Made by a program: the position numbers and the translations under genes. The notes below the pieces were generated by a model that ran no database searches, was not told the origin of the DNA, and saw nothing but the letters and a program-made list of their open reading frames with translations. Positions 25,944 to 36,923 of a DNA stretch of 64,000 nucleotides are shown in pieces. Origin of the DNA: Streptomyces sp. A0958 (GTDB taxonomy: Bacteria > Actinomycetota > Actinomycetes > Streptomycetales > Streptomycetaceae); NCBI RefSeq assembly GCF_004795035.1, contig NZ_SSBK01000009.1, forward strand, positions 1-64,000, given 5' to 3'. Positions within the stretch are counted from its first letter, which is position 1. Every line of letters starts with the position of its first letter.

Positions 25944-25970
25944 TTGGCACTCCGCTTGACCGAGTGCTAA
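25944..25970. promoter_or_regulatory. CIRCE operator 1 (HrcA)
   Basis: TTGGCACTC (25944-25952), nine spacer bases, GAGTGCTAA (25962-25970): one mismatch to the CIRCE consensus TTAGCACTC-N9-GAGTGCTAA. Binds the heat-shock repressor HrcA upstream of groES. Confidence 0.95.
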
Positions 25971-25990
25971 TCGCGGTCATAGTCTCAGTG

Positions 25991-26017
25991 CTGGCACTCC
26001 CCACTGGAGAGTGCCAG
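25991..26017. promoter_or_regulatory. CIRCE operator 2 (HrcA)
   Basis: CTGGCACTC (25991-25999), nine spacer bases, GAGTGCCAG (26009-26017): a perfect inverted repeat close to the CIRCE consensus, 47 bases centre to centre from the first copy. Confidence 0.92.
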
Positions 26018-26122
26018 CAGTACTGTGCGACCGGCAGGTCCGGCACCCGCGACGACGGGCCCACCTGGTCGCCACCCAAAGACTGTTAACCCCGTGAGAT
26101 CTCCGAAGGGGGAGACCGGATC

Positions 26123-26431
26123 GTGTCGACCGCCAGCTCCAAGGTTGCGATCAAGCCGCTCGAGGACCGCATTGTGGTCCAGCCGCTCGACGCCGAGCAG
26201 ACCACGGCCTCCGGCCTGGTTATTCCGGACACCGCCAAGGAGAAGCCCCAGGAGGGCGTCGTCCTGGCCGTGGGCCCGGGCCGCTTCGAGAACGGCGAGC
26301 GCCTGCCGCTCGACGTCAAGACCGGCGATGTCGTGCTGTACAGCAAGTACGGCGGCACCGAGGTGAAGTACAACGGCGAGGAGTACCTCGTCCTCTCGGC
26401 TCGCGACGTGCTCGCGATCATCGAGAAGTAA
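26123..26431 (+). CDS. groES: co-chaperonin GroES
   Basis: 102 residues, the lid of the GroEL chaperonin. [20 protein letters not shown] opens the fold, the mobile loop is [19 protein letters not shown], and [20 protein letters not shown] closes it. GTG 26123 has GGGGGAGA upstream. It forms an operon with groEL1, controlled by two CIRCE sites. Confidence 0.97.
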   Translation: MSTASSKVAIKPLEDRIVVQPLDAEQTTASGLVIPDTAKEKPQEGVVLAVGPGRFENGERLPLDVKTGDVVLYSKYGGTEVKYNGEEYLVLSARDVLAIIEK

Positions 26432-26484
26432 TTCACCCACGTTTGCTTCTGTTCTGCGCCCCTGGCCCCCAGCGAGATGACTAG

Positions 26485-28155
<1,671 letters not shown>

Positions 28156-28163
28156 CGCGTAAC

Positions 28164-28203
28164 CGAAAGGCCCGGTACCCCGCGCGGGGTACCGGGCCTT
28201 TCG
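28164..28203. terminator. groESL terminator
   Basis: An 18-bp perfect stem, CGAAAGGCCCGGTACCCC (28164-28181) with 28186-28203, around a GCGC tetraloop, nine bases after the groEL stop. Confidence 0.93.
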
Positions 28204-28225
28204 CGTGTGCTCTTTCAAGCCCCCT

Positions 28226-28250
28226 TTCAAGCCCCTCCGGCGATCGAGGA
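28226..28250 (-). repeat. Streptomyces dispersed repeat, copy 2
   Basis: The inverted copy of the element at 12711-12735 (23 of 25 bases). It lies between the groEL terminator and the stop of the convergent SDR gene. A partial direct duplication, TTTCAAGCCCC, sits just before it. Confidence 0.7.
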
Positions 28251-28281
28251 GCGGGGGCACGGGGGGCGGGGCCCCGGGAAG

Positions 28282-29055
28282 TCACTGCGGCCCGTACTTG
28301 CGGCCCGTCCGGGAGGTCACGCCCCCGAGCAGGCCGCGCGGCGTCACCTTCACCAGACCCATCAGCGCCTTGTAGCGGGGGTCGGGGATCGACAGGGACT
28401 TGCCGCGCGCCAGGTCCGCGAGCGCCGTGGCCACCAGCTTGTCGGCGTCGAGCCACATCCAGCCGGGGATGTTGCCCGTGCCCATCCCGGCCCGCTGGTG
28501 GAACTCCGTCCGTACGAAGCCGGGGCAGAGCGCCATCATCCGCACCCCCGAACCGGCCAGGTCCGTCGCCGCGCCCTGGGTGAACTGCACGACCCACGCC
28601 TTGGACGCCCCGTACGTACCGCGCGGCAGGAACGCCGCGACCGAGGCCACGTTGACGATCCCGCCCCTGCCACGCTCCTTCATCCCGGCCGCCGCCGCCG
28701 AGGTCAGCCGCAGGACCGCCTCGCAGTGCACCTTCAGCATCGTCAGCTCGTCGGCCACCGGGACGTCGAGGAAGCGGCCCCTGTTGCCGAACCCGGCGTT
28801 GTTGACCAGGAGATCGACGGGCTGCAGGCGGTCGCCGAGCCGTTCCTCGACCGCGCTGATCCCCTTGTCCCCGGACAGGTCCGCGGTCAGCACCTCGGCC
28901 TCGATGCCGTGCCGGTCGTGCAGCTCGGTGGCCTGATCCCGCAGCCGGTCGGTGTCGCGGGCCACCAGCACGAGGTTGTGCCCGTCCGCCGCGAGCCGCC
29001 GCGCGAAGGCGGCCCCGATGCCCGCGGTCGCGCCCGTAATCAGTGCAGTCGTCAT
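28282..29055 (-). CDS. short-chain dehydrogenase/reductase
   Basis: 257-residue classical SDR. The NAD(P)-binding TGATAGIGAAFARRLA is near residue 7, NNAGFGNRG near 84; catalytic Ser (NVASVAAFLP), Tyr and Lys (YGASKAWVV) follow, then the LCPGFVRTEFHQRAG substrate loop. ATG 29055 (MTTALIT) fits the family; GTG 29064 adds three residues. Substrate unknown; proteins of this subfamily act on lipids or steroids in other bacteria. Confidence 0.92.
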   Translation of the reverse strand: MTTALITGATAGIGAAFARRLAADGHNLVLVARDTDRLRDQATELHDRHGIEAEVLTADLSGDKGISAVEERLGDRLQPVDLLVNNAGFGNRGRFLDVPVADELTMLKVHCEAVLRLTSAAAAGMKERGRGGIVNVASVAAFLPRGTYGASKAWVVQFTQGAATDLAGSGVRMMALCPGFVRTEFHQRAGMGTGNIPGWMWLDADKLVATALADLARGKSLSIPDPRYKALMGLVKVTPRGLLGGVTSRTGRKYGPQ

Positions 29056-29129
29056 ACGCGGCACGTTAGAGCATCCGGAATCGGCGGTTCACGGCGCTCT
29101 CGGCGCCCCGCGCGCGCCCGGCGCCTCGG

Positions 29130-29810
29130 TCAGGAGGCGGCGAGCTTCGCCTCGTACGCGCGCGCCTTCCGCAGCGCCTCCGGGTGCAGCGCCTCGCCCG
29201 CCGGCAGGAGCAGCGGCAGCAGGTCGCGCCGGGTCGTCACGGCCCGGAACTGAAGCTCGACCGTCACCCCGTGGTCCGGCCGGTGCACGATCTCGACCGG
29301 GTCGCCGGCTCGGACGGAGCCCGGCGTGATGACCCGGAAGTACGCCCCCGGGGCCGCCGCCTGCGTGAACCGCTTGACCCAGCGCGCCTCGCCGAGGTGG
29401 CCCGCGAACGTACGGCACGGAATCCGGCCGGAGGTGACCTCCAGGACCAGTTGGGCGCCGATCCGCCAGCGCTCGCCGATCAGCGCACCGCTGACCCCGA
29501 TCCCGGCCGTGGTCAGGTTCTCGCCGAACGAGCCGTTGGCCAGCGGGCGCCCGAGCTCCCGCTCCCAGGCGTCGAGTTCTTCGCGGGCGAAGGCGTAGAC
29601 GGCCTGGTGGGAGCCGCCGTGGTGGCGCAGGTCGCAGACCGCGTCCCCGGCGAGACCGCTGCCGCCCACGCCCTTGGGCCCGGGGTCGCCGACCCGGACC
29701 AGCCCCTCGACGGGGCGCTTGTCGATCCCGGTCATGCCGTCCGGGGCATCGGTGTAGGACGCCGCCGTGGGACGCCCCGCGTTCACGGTCAGCACAGTCA
29801 TTGCGGTCAT
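29130..29810 (-). CDS. MOSC-domain protein (YiiM-like)
   Basis: 226 residues. The MOSC fold occurs in molybdenum cofactor sulfurase and in YiiM, which helps reduce N-hydroxylated compounds. GLAGDAVCDLRHHGGSHQAV, ANGSFGENLTTAG and the cysteine in SGRIPCRTFAGHL (the conserved MOSC Cys) are visible. Start at 29810, divergent from the LysR gene with an 80-base gap. Confidence 0.92.
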   Translation of the reverse strand: MTAMTVLTVNAGRPTAASYTDAPDGMTGIDKRPVEGLVRVGDPGPKGVGGSGLAGDAVCDLRHHGGSHQAVYAFAREELDAWERELGRPLANGSFGENLTTAGIGVSGALIGERWRIGAQLVLEVTSGRIPCRTFAGHLGEARWVKRFTQAAAPGAYFRVITPGSVRAGDPVEIVHRPDHGVTVELQFRAVTTRRDLLPLLLPAGEALHPEALRKARAYEAKLAAS

Positions 29811-29890
29811 ACCCGAACGCTAACCAGTACCGGCCCAAAGTCGCACGCGAATAATTCGCTCTTGCCCCAAGTGTCCCTTATGATCGAGGG

Positions 29891-30781
29891 GTGATCGAAG
29901 CCCGCCACCTCCGCGTCCTGCGCGCCGTGTCCACCACCGGCTCGTTCTCCGCCGCCGCCCGTGAGCTGGGCTGCACCCAGCCAGCGGTCAGCCAGCAGAT
30001 GAAGGCCCTGGAGGCCTCCGCCGGTACCACGCTGCTCATCCGTACGGGCCGCGAGATGCGGCTGACGCAGGCGGGCGAGGCCCTTGTGCGGCACGCGTCC
30101 GGCATCCTCGCCGGGCTCACCGCCGCGGAGGAGGAGGTCGCCGCGATCGCCGGGCTGCGGGCCGGCCGGGTCCGCCTCGTCTCGTTCCCCAGCGGCAGTT
30201 CGTCCCTGGTCCCGGGCGCCCTCGCCGCGCTGCGGGCCGCCCACCCCGGCACCCAGGTCTCCCTGGTCGAGGCCGAGCCGCCCCGGTCGGTGGAGATGCT
30301 GCGCGACGGCGACTGCGACATCGCGCTCGCGTTCCGGTACGGCGAACCGGGTGACGAGTGGGACGACCTGGTGGTGTGCCCGCTGCTCACCGACCGGCTG
30401 ACCGGCCTCGTCCCCGAGGGGCACGCGCTGGCGGACCGGGACGAGGTGGGCATCGCGGAACTGGCCGGGGAGTCCTGGATCGCGGGCTGCCCCCGGTGCC
30501 GCAGGCAGCTCGTGGAGGTGTGCGAGGAGTCCGGCTTCACCCCGCGCATCGACTTCGCCACCGACGACTACCCGGCGGTGATCGGCCTGGTCGGCGCGGG
30601 CCTGGGCGTTGCCGTACTGCCGGCGCTGGCGATCGAGTCGGTACGCCCCAGGGGCGCCAGGACCGTCACGGTGGAGCCGGCCATCGAGCGCGAGATCGTC
30701 GCGCTGACCCTGCCCGACCTGGCGCGGGTCCCGGCCGTGGCGGCGACCCTGGACCAGCTCTCCCTGGCGGCGGCCCGCTGA
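29891..30781 (+). CDS. LysR-family transcriptional regulator
   Basis: 296 residues. HTH at residues 1-60 (MIEARHLRVLRAVSTTGSFS, then ELGCTQPAVSQQMKALE and LLIRTGREMRLTQAG), followed by the periplasmic-binding-protein-like effector domain (VRLVSFPSGSSSLVPGALAA; DIALAFRYGE; IGLVGAGLGVAVLPALAIE). GTG 29891. Divergent from the MOSC gene, which it may regulate. Confidence 0.94.
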   Translation: MIEARHLRVLRAVSTTGSFSAAARELGCTQPAVSQQMKALEASAGTTLLIRTGREMRLTQAGEALVRHASGILAGLTAAEEEVAAIAGLRAGRVRLVSFPSGSSSLVPGALAALRAAHPGTQVSLVEAEPPRSVEMLRDGDCDIALAFRYGEPGDEWDDLVVCPLLTDRLTGLVPEGHALADRDEVGIAELAGESWIAGCPRCRRQLVEVCEESGFTPRIDFATDDYPAVIGLVGAGLGVAVLPALAIESVRPRGARTVTVEPAIEREIVALTLPDLARVPAVAATLDQLSLAAAR

Positions 30782-30846
30782 GGATGGGCCTGCGGGGGCG
30801 GGGTGAGTGAAGAAACGTTTCTGTTGTGGTGCGGGGCGGCGGGGGA

Positions 30847-31173
30847 TCAGCCGTGTCCGGGCGGGGACGAGGGGGCCGCCGCCGAGATCAGGCGGTTGCG
30901 GGCGCGTCCCATGAGTTCCTCGCGCTCGTCCTCGGTCAGTCCGCCCCACACCCCGTAGGGCTCGCGTACCGCCAGCGCGTGGGCGGCGCACTCGGCACGT
31001 ACCGGGCACCGCATGCAGACCTCCTTCGCGGAGGTCTCGCGGGCGCTGCGGGCGGCCCCGCGTTCCCCCTCGGGGTGGAAGAACAGCGAGCTGTCGACCC
31101 CGCGGCAGGCTGCCAGCAGCTGCCAGTCCCACAGATCGGCGTTGGGTCCGGGAAGGCGGGAGAAATCGGCCAT
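30847..31173 (-). CDS. whiD: WhiB-family iron-sulfur regulator WhiD
   Basis: 108 residues. Four cysteines, Cys23, Cys53, Cys56 and Cys62 (AACRGVD; VCMRCPVRAEC), ligate a [4Fe-4S] cluster, and GVWGGLTEDEREEL is the family turn. The sequence MADFSRLPGPNADLWDWQLL and its place divergent from bldM identify it as WhiD, needed for late sporulation and spore maturation in Streptomyces coelicolor. WhiB proteins act with the principal sigma factor. Start ATG 31173; upstream extension frames are not protein-like. Confidence 0.95.
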   Translation of the reverse strand: MADFSRLPGPNADLWDWQLLAACRGVDSSLFFHPEGERGAARSARETSAKEVCMRCPVRAECAAHALAVREPYGVWGGLTEDEREELMGRARNRLISAAAPSSPPGHG

Positions 31174-31618
31174 TGCTTGTCCCCTCGAAACCGTGCTGAG
31201 TCGGAAACGTCGTAGTCGTTCGTCGTGGACCGGGTGCGTCGTGGGTGGATGCTCGTCGATGACCGCGTACAAAACCGTACATCTACGGTGTTAGTAGATG
31301 TAAATATGACTGATTGCGAATCTAGCCACAGACACCAGCAAAAGGAAAGAAAACCCGCTAAATGGGGCATGCGTTCACCAAAAGTTTCGGTTGACGGCTG
31401 GACGACCCGTGGCGTTCTCCTCCGTGTGCGCTTCCTCACGTAGAGTGCCGAACTCGGTCTTCCAACCCGTAACTCTTTCGAGTGACCGTCGTTGAGAGTG
31501 CGGAGGCGGTTGGCAGAAAGAGCGATCGGGCAGATGTCCGAGAGCGTCAACCGCACAGGTGACGACTTGTAACAGCCTGGAGGCTCAAGGTGACGCGCAA
31601 CAGCTGCGGAGGGCGGTC
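31174..31618. promoter_or_regulatory. divergent whiD-bldM control region
   Basis: 445 bases without a gene. The middle, 31270-31385, is strikingly A/T-rich for this genome, as expected for a heavily regulated pair of developmental promoters. The BldN-type promoter at 31468-31495 is annotated separately. No other operator can be fixed from sequence alone, though developmental regulators such as BldD and WhiAB are known to act on genes of this class. Confidence 0.7.
31468..31495 (+). promoter_or_regulatory. BldN (ECF sigma)-dependent promoter of bldM
   Basis: CGTAAC (31468-31473), 16 bases, CGTTGA (31490-31495): the sequence and spacing reported for the sigma-BldN-dependent bldM promoter. Transcription would begin near 31503, leaving a leader of about 115 bases before the bldM ATG. 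Confidence 0.9.
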
Positions 31619-32230
31619 ATGACATCCGTCCTCGTCTGCGACGACTCCCCGCTTGCCCGAGAAGCGCTCCGTCGCGCGGTCGCGACCGTGCCCGGCGTCG
31701 AGCGTGTGACGACGGCCGCCAACGGCGAGGAAGTCCTCCGCCGCTGGGGTGCCGACCGTTCGGATCTGATTCTCATGGACGTACGCATGCCCGGACTCGG
31801 GGGGGTGGAGACAGTCCGACGGCTGCTTTCCGCCGATCCCGGTGCCCGGATCATCATGCTGACCGTCGCGGAGGACCTGGACGGCGTCGCGCTGGCGGTC
31901 GCCGCCGGCGCCCGCGGGTATCTGCACAAGGACGCCTCCCGGGCCGAGCTCCGGGCGACCGTCACCCAGGCCCTGGCCGACCCGACGTGGCGGCTCGCCC
32001 CGCGCCGGCTGCGCTCGGCCGAGATGGGTGCGGCGCCCACGCTCACGGCGCGTGAGATCCAGGTCCTCGAAGGGATGAGCCACGGCCGCTCCAACGCGGA
32101 GATCGGCCGTGAGCTGTTCCTCTCCGAGGACACGGTGAAGACGCACGCCCGGCGTCTGTTCAAGAAGCTCGGCGCCTCGGACCGGGCCCACGCGGTGGCG
32201 CTCGGCTTCCGCTGGGGCCTGGTCCGCTAG
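31619..32230 (+). CDS. bldM: atypical response regulator BldM
   Basis: 203-residue NarL/FixJ-type regulator of aerial hyphae and sporulation genes. Receiver: LVCDDSPLAREAL, Asp54 in LILMDVRMPGLGG, LHKDASRAEL. C-terminal LuxR-type HTH: LTAREIQVLEGMSHGRSNAE and SEDTVKTHARRLFKKLGASD. BldM is known as an orphan regulator that works without usual phosphorylation, as a homodimer on some genes and with WhiI on others. ATG 31619 has GGAGGG upstream. Controlled by sigma-BldN. Confidence 0.96.
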   Translation: MTSVLVCDDSPLAREALRRAVATVPGVERVTTAANGEEVLRRWGADRSDLILMDVRMPGLGGVETVRRLLSADPGARIIMLTVAEDLDGVALAVAAGARGYLHKDASRAELRATVTQALADPTWRLAPRRLRSAEMGAAPTLTAREIQVLEGMSHGRSNAEIGRELFLSEDTVKTHARRLFKKLGASDRAHAVALGFRWGLVR

Positions 32231-32407
32231 TGCGGGGGGTGCGGCGTGAGCCGTACCCCGCCGACGGAGCGATGCGGCGCGAGCCGTAGCCCGCCGACGG
32301 AGCCCGCCGCTCCGGCGGTATGTGACGCTTCCCGGCCGATGCCGCATCCTTGAGACGTGGAGTTCCTCGGGAACGATTCGGTCGAGCGGAAGGGGAGGGC
32401 GCAGGAC

Positions 32408-33073
32408 ATGACTTCCGGCGCACCCGCTCATAACGCTTCGGTGCACAACTACGGACGCGGTGCCGCGGATGACGCGGCGCCGGGGCACCATGGTTCGATG
32501 CGCGACGACGGAACGACGGTGATCGGTGCCCTGGTGCACCGCGCCGTCGAGGGCGACGCGCAGGCCACTCACGATCTGCTGGCCCACGTCCATCCGCTGG
32601 CCCTGCGCTACTGCAGGTCCCGGTTGAACCGGCTGCCCGGCGACGCCCGCCATTTCGTCGAGGACCTGGCGCAGGAGGTCTGCGTCGCGGTGCTCATGGC
32701 GCTGCCGCGCTACAAGGACACGGGCAGACCCTTCGAAGCCTTCGTCTTCGCCATCGCCGGTCACAAGGTGGCCGATCTCCAGCGCGCCGCGATGCGGCAC
32801 CCGGGATCGACCGCCGTGCCCTCCGACGAGATGCCGGAGCGGCCGGACGATTCGCTCGGCCCCGAGGAGCGCGCGCTGCTCAGCAGCGACGCCGCCTGGG
32901 CGAAGAAACTCCTCGCCAACCTCCCGGAGAACCAGCGTGAGCTGCTCGTTCTGCGGGTCGCGGTCGGGCTGACCGCCGAGGAGACCGGGCAGATGCTGGG
33001 CATGTCGCCGGGCGCCGTCCGGGTCGCGCAGCACCGGGCGCTGAGCCGGCTGCGGGCCCTCGCGGAGCAGTGA
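32408..33073 (+). CDS. shbA: ECF RNA polymerase sigma factor, ShbA-like
   Basis: 221 residues from ATG 32408 (GGGGAGG upstream); a start at ATG 32498, where strong family resemblance begins ([16 protein letters not shown]), would give 191 residues. Region 2: [37 protein letters not shown] and [18 protein letters not shown]. Region 4: [20 protein letters not shown] and [18 protein letters not shown]. Its position between bldM and guaB is that of ShbA, the ECF sigma that directs transcription of the principal sigma gene hrdB in Streptomyces. No anti-sigma gene is adjacent. Confidence 0.85.
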   Translation: MTSGAPAHNASVHNYGRGAADDAAPGHHGSMRDDGTTVIGALVHRAVEGDAQATHDLLAHVHPLALRYCRSRLNRLPGDARHFVEDLAQEVCVAVLMALPRYKDTGRPFEAFVFAIAGHKVADLQRAAMRHPGSTAVPSDEMPERPDDSLGPEERALLSSDAAWAKKLLANLPENQRELLVLRVAVGLTAEETGQMLGMSPGAVRVAQHRALSRLRALAEQ

Positions 33074-33172
33074 GCCGGCAGCCCGCGCGGCGGCGTACGC
33101 GGAGGCCGTAGGAAGCTACAGAACCTGCGGGTGATCTTGCCCGTGGAATGAGACGCGTCCGGAGCCCGTTAG

Positions 33173-34717
<1,545 letters not shown>

Positions 34718-34733
34718 CGCGACAGCACGCGTG

Positions 34734-34766
34734 AGGGGCGGACCGGGGGTTCCCGGGACCGCCCCT
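34734..34766. terminator. guaB terminator
   Basis: AGGGGCGGACCGGG (34734-34747) pairs with CCCGGGACCGCCCCT (34752-34766) apart from a one-base bulge, 17 bases after the guaB stop. Confidence 0.75.
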
Positions 34767-34982
34767 GGACCGGCGGCGGCATGGGGGGCGGCGTCGCGGG
34801 GCTGGGCACGCGCATCTGCGGCGTTGTCGTCAATCACCATGGCCCCGCCATGGCTCAATCCTCCGCCGTGCAGCTGCACGCACCCAGCCCCGCTCCTTCT
34901 CCCACCCCCCATGCGGCCGCCGGTCTCCGTGCGTGTCGGGGATACTGGACAGCGCAGACGCAGAGGGAAAGGCCACATCATC

Positions 34983-36107
34983 GTGACTGAGATCGAGATC
35001 GGGCGCGGCAAGCGCGGCCGCCGGGCATACGCATTCGACGACATCGCCGTCGTCCCGAGCCGCCGGACCCGCGACCCGAAGGAGGTCTCGATCGCCTGGC
35101 AGATCGACGCCTACCGCTTCGAGCTGCCGTTCCTGGCCGCCCCCATGGACTCCGTGGTGTCCCCGCAGCACGCCATCCGCATCGGTGAGCTCGGCGGCCT
35201 CGGCGTGCTCAACCTGGAAGGGCTGTGGACCCGGCACGCCGACCCGCAGCCGCTCCTTGACGAGATCGCCCAGATGCCCGTCGAGTCCGCGACCCGCCGG
35301 CTCCAGGAGATCTACTCCGCCCCCATCCAGGAGGAGCTGATCGGGCAGCGCATCAAGGAGGTGCGCGACTCCGGTGTCGTCACCGCCGCCGCGCTCTCCC
35401 CGCAGCGCACCGCCCAGTTCTCCAAGGCCGTCGTGGACGCGGGTGTGGACATCTTCGTCATCCGCGGCACGACCGTCTCCGCCGAGCACGTCTCGGGCGC
35501 GGCCGAGCCGCTGAACCTGAAGCAGTTCATCTACGAGCTGGACGTCCCGGTGATCGTCGGCGGCTGCGCCACGTACACCGCGGCCCTGCACCTGATGCGT
35601 ACGGGCGCGGCCGGTGTCCTCGTCGGCTTCGGCGGCGGCGCCGCGCACACCACGCGCAACGTCTTCGGCATCCAGGTCCCGATGGCGACCGCGGTCGCCG
35701 ACGTGGCCGGTGCCCGCCGCGACTACATGGACGAGTCCGGCGGCCGGTACGTGCACGTGATCGCGGACGGCGGCGTCGGCTGGTCCGGCGACCTGCCGAA
35801 GGCCATCGCCTGCGGTGCGGACGCCGTGATGATGGGCTCCCCGCTGGCCCGCGCGACGGACGCGCCGGGGCGCGGCCGGCACTGGGGCATGGAGGCCGTC
35901 CACGAGGACGTGCCGCGCGGCAAGCTGGTCGACCTCGGCTCGGTCGGGACGACGGAGGAGGTCCTTACCGGTCCTTCGCATTCCCCCGACGGCTCGATGA
36001 ACATCTTCGGCGCGCTGCGCCGGGCGATGGCGACCACGGGCTACAGCGACCTCAAGGAGTTCCAGCGCGTCGAGGTGACGGTGGCGGACTCGCAGCACAG
36101 CCGCTGA
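34983..36107 (+). CDS. guaB3: GuaB3-type IMP dehydrogenase-related protein
   Basis: 374 residues, the CBS-less IMPDH/GMPR paralogue conserved in actinobacteria beside guaB. GTG 34983 (VTEIEIGRGKRGRRAYAFDD) is the conserved start; longer frames are not protein-like. It has the TIM-barrel pieces LPFLAAPMDSVVSPQHAIRI, VPVIVGGCATYTAALHLM and VIADGGVGWSGDLPKAI. The catalytic loop of GuaB (GPGSICTTR) is replaced by GFGGGAAHTTRNVFG, with no cysteine, so the classical IMP oxidation chemistry is unlikely. The true reaction is not settled from sequence. Confidence 0.88.
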   Translation: MTEIEIGRGKRGRRAYAFDDIAVVPSRRTRDPKEVSIAWQIDAYRFELPFLAAPMDSVVSPQHAIRIGELGGLGVLNLEGLWTRHADPQPLLDEIAQMPVESATRRLQEIYSAPIQEELIGQRIKEVRDSGVVTAAALSPQRTAQFSKAVVDAGVDIFVIRGTTVSAEHVSGAAEPLNLKQFIYELDVPVIVGGCATYTAALHLMRTGAAGVLVGFGGGAAHTTRNVFGIQVPMATAVADVAGARRDYMDESGGRYVHVIADGGVGWSGDLPKAIACGADAVMMGSPLARATDAPGRGRHWGMEAVHEDVPRGKLVDLGSVGTTEEVLTGPSHSPDGSMNIFGALRRAMATTGYSDLKEFQRVEVTVADSQHSR

Positions 36108-36195
36108 GTCCTTCCCGTACGACCGAGGGCCCGGACCGCGATGGCGAGAGCGGTACGGGCCCTCCGGTGTGTCCCGCTCGGGTCCGGGACAGCCC

Positions 36196-36801
36196 TTAGG
36201 CGGCGGCCTTCTTGGCGCCGGAGAACGCGGCGATGGCCGCGATGACGAAGAAGAAGTAGGTGAGGAAGTTCGAGTCGGCCTTCCACGCCTCGTTCAGCAG
36301 GCCGAAGTGGTCGAAGAACAGCTCGGACACCGTGACCGGGAACTCCTTGGCCGCGATCATCGCCTCGCCGAGGAGCTGACCGAAGTAGACGGCGACCAGC
36401 GCGAAGACGGCGCTCACGACCGGCACGACGGGGTTCCGGCCGCCGACCTTGCCGGAGGCGAAGCCGACGACGAAGCCGACAGCCACGGCCGCGTAGCCGA
36501 TTTCGTGCTTGGTGGTGCCGATGATCACGCCGTAGAGCGCCGCTGCGACGACGGCCGCGACGACGGCGGCGGCGATGCCGAGCCCGACATTGTTGCGCGC
36601 CGGCGGGGCCGGGGTGAACGGGGCGGGGGCGCCGTACGGAACGCCGGGCTGCTGACCCGCGAACGGGTTGCCGGGCTGCTGACCCGCGAACGGGACGCCG
36701 GGCTGCTGGCCGGCGTACGGGTTGCCGCCCTGGGGCTGGGCGCCGTAGGGCTGGTTCGGCGGTGGTACGGGCTGGTTCGGCGGTGGCACGGGCTGGCTCA
36801 T
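36196..36801 (-). CDS. proline-rich N-terminus membrane protein
   Basis: 201 residues. The first 70 are Pro/Gln/Gly-rich and repetitive (NPYAGQQPGVPFAGQQPGNP and similar units; a 27-30-bp DNA repeat is visible at 36640-36720). Then come at least four hydrophobic segments, for example VGLGIAAAVVAAVVAAALYG and NFLTYFFFVIAAIAAFSG. ATG 36801 has GGGGGAG upstream. It resembles the many actinobacterial DUF-type small membrane proteins with a proline-rich cytosolic tail; function unknown. Confidence 0.85.
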   Translation of the reverse strand: MSQPVPPPNQPVPPPNQPYGAQPQGGNPYAGQQPGVPFAGQQPGNPFAGQQPGVPYGAPAPFTPAPPARNNVGLGIAAAVVAAVVAAALYGVIIGTTKHEIGYAAVAVGFVVGFASGKVGGRNPVVPVVSAVFALVAVYFGQLLGEAMIAAKEFPVTVSELFFDHFGLLNEAWKADSNFLTYFFFVIAAIAAFSGAKKAAA

Positions 36802-36923
36802 GCTGGGTTCTCCCCCTGGGGACGTCTGCGCACTGGTGTGCGACGAGTGACGCCGCAGGCTAGCAGCCGGTTCCGACAACGGCCCACCGAAATCCTTGGG
36901 GGGACTGGGCCGAGGGGCCGTCA

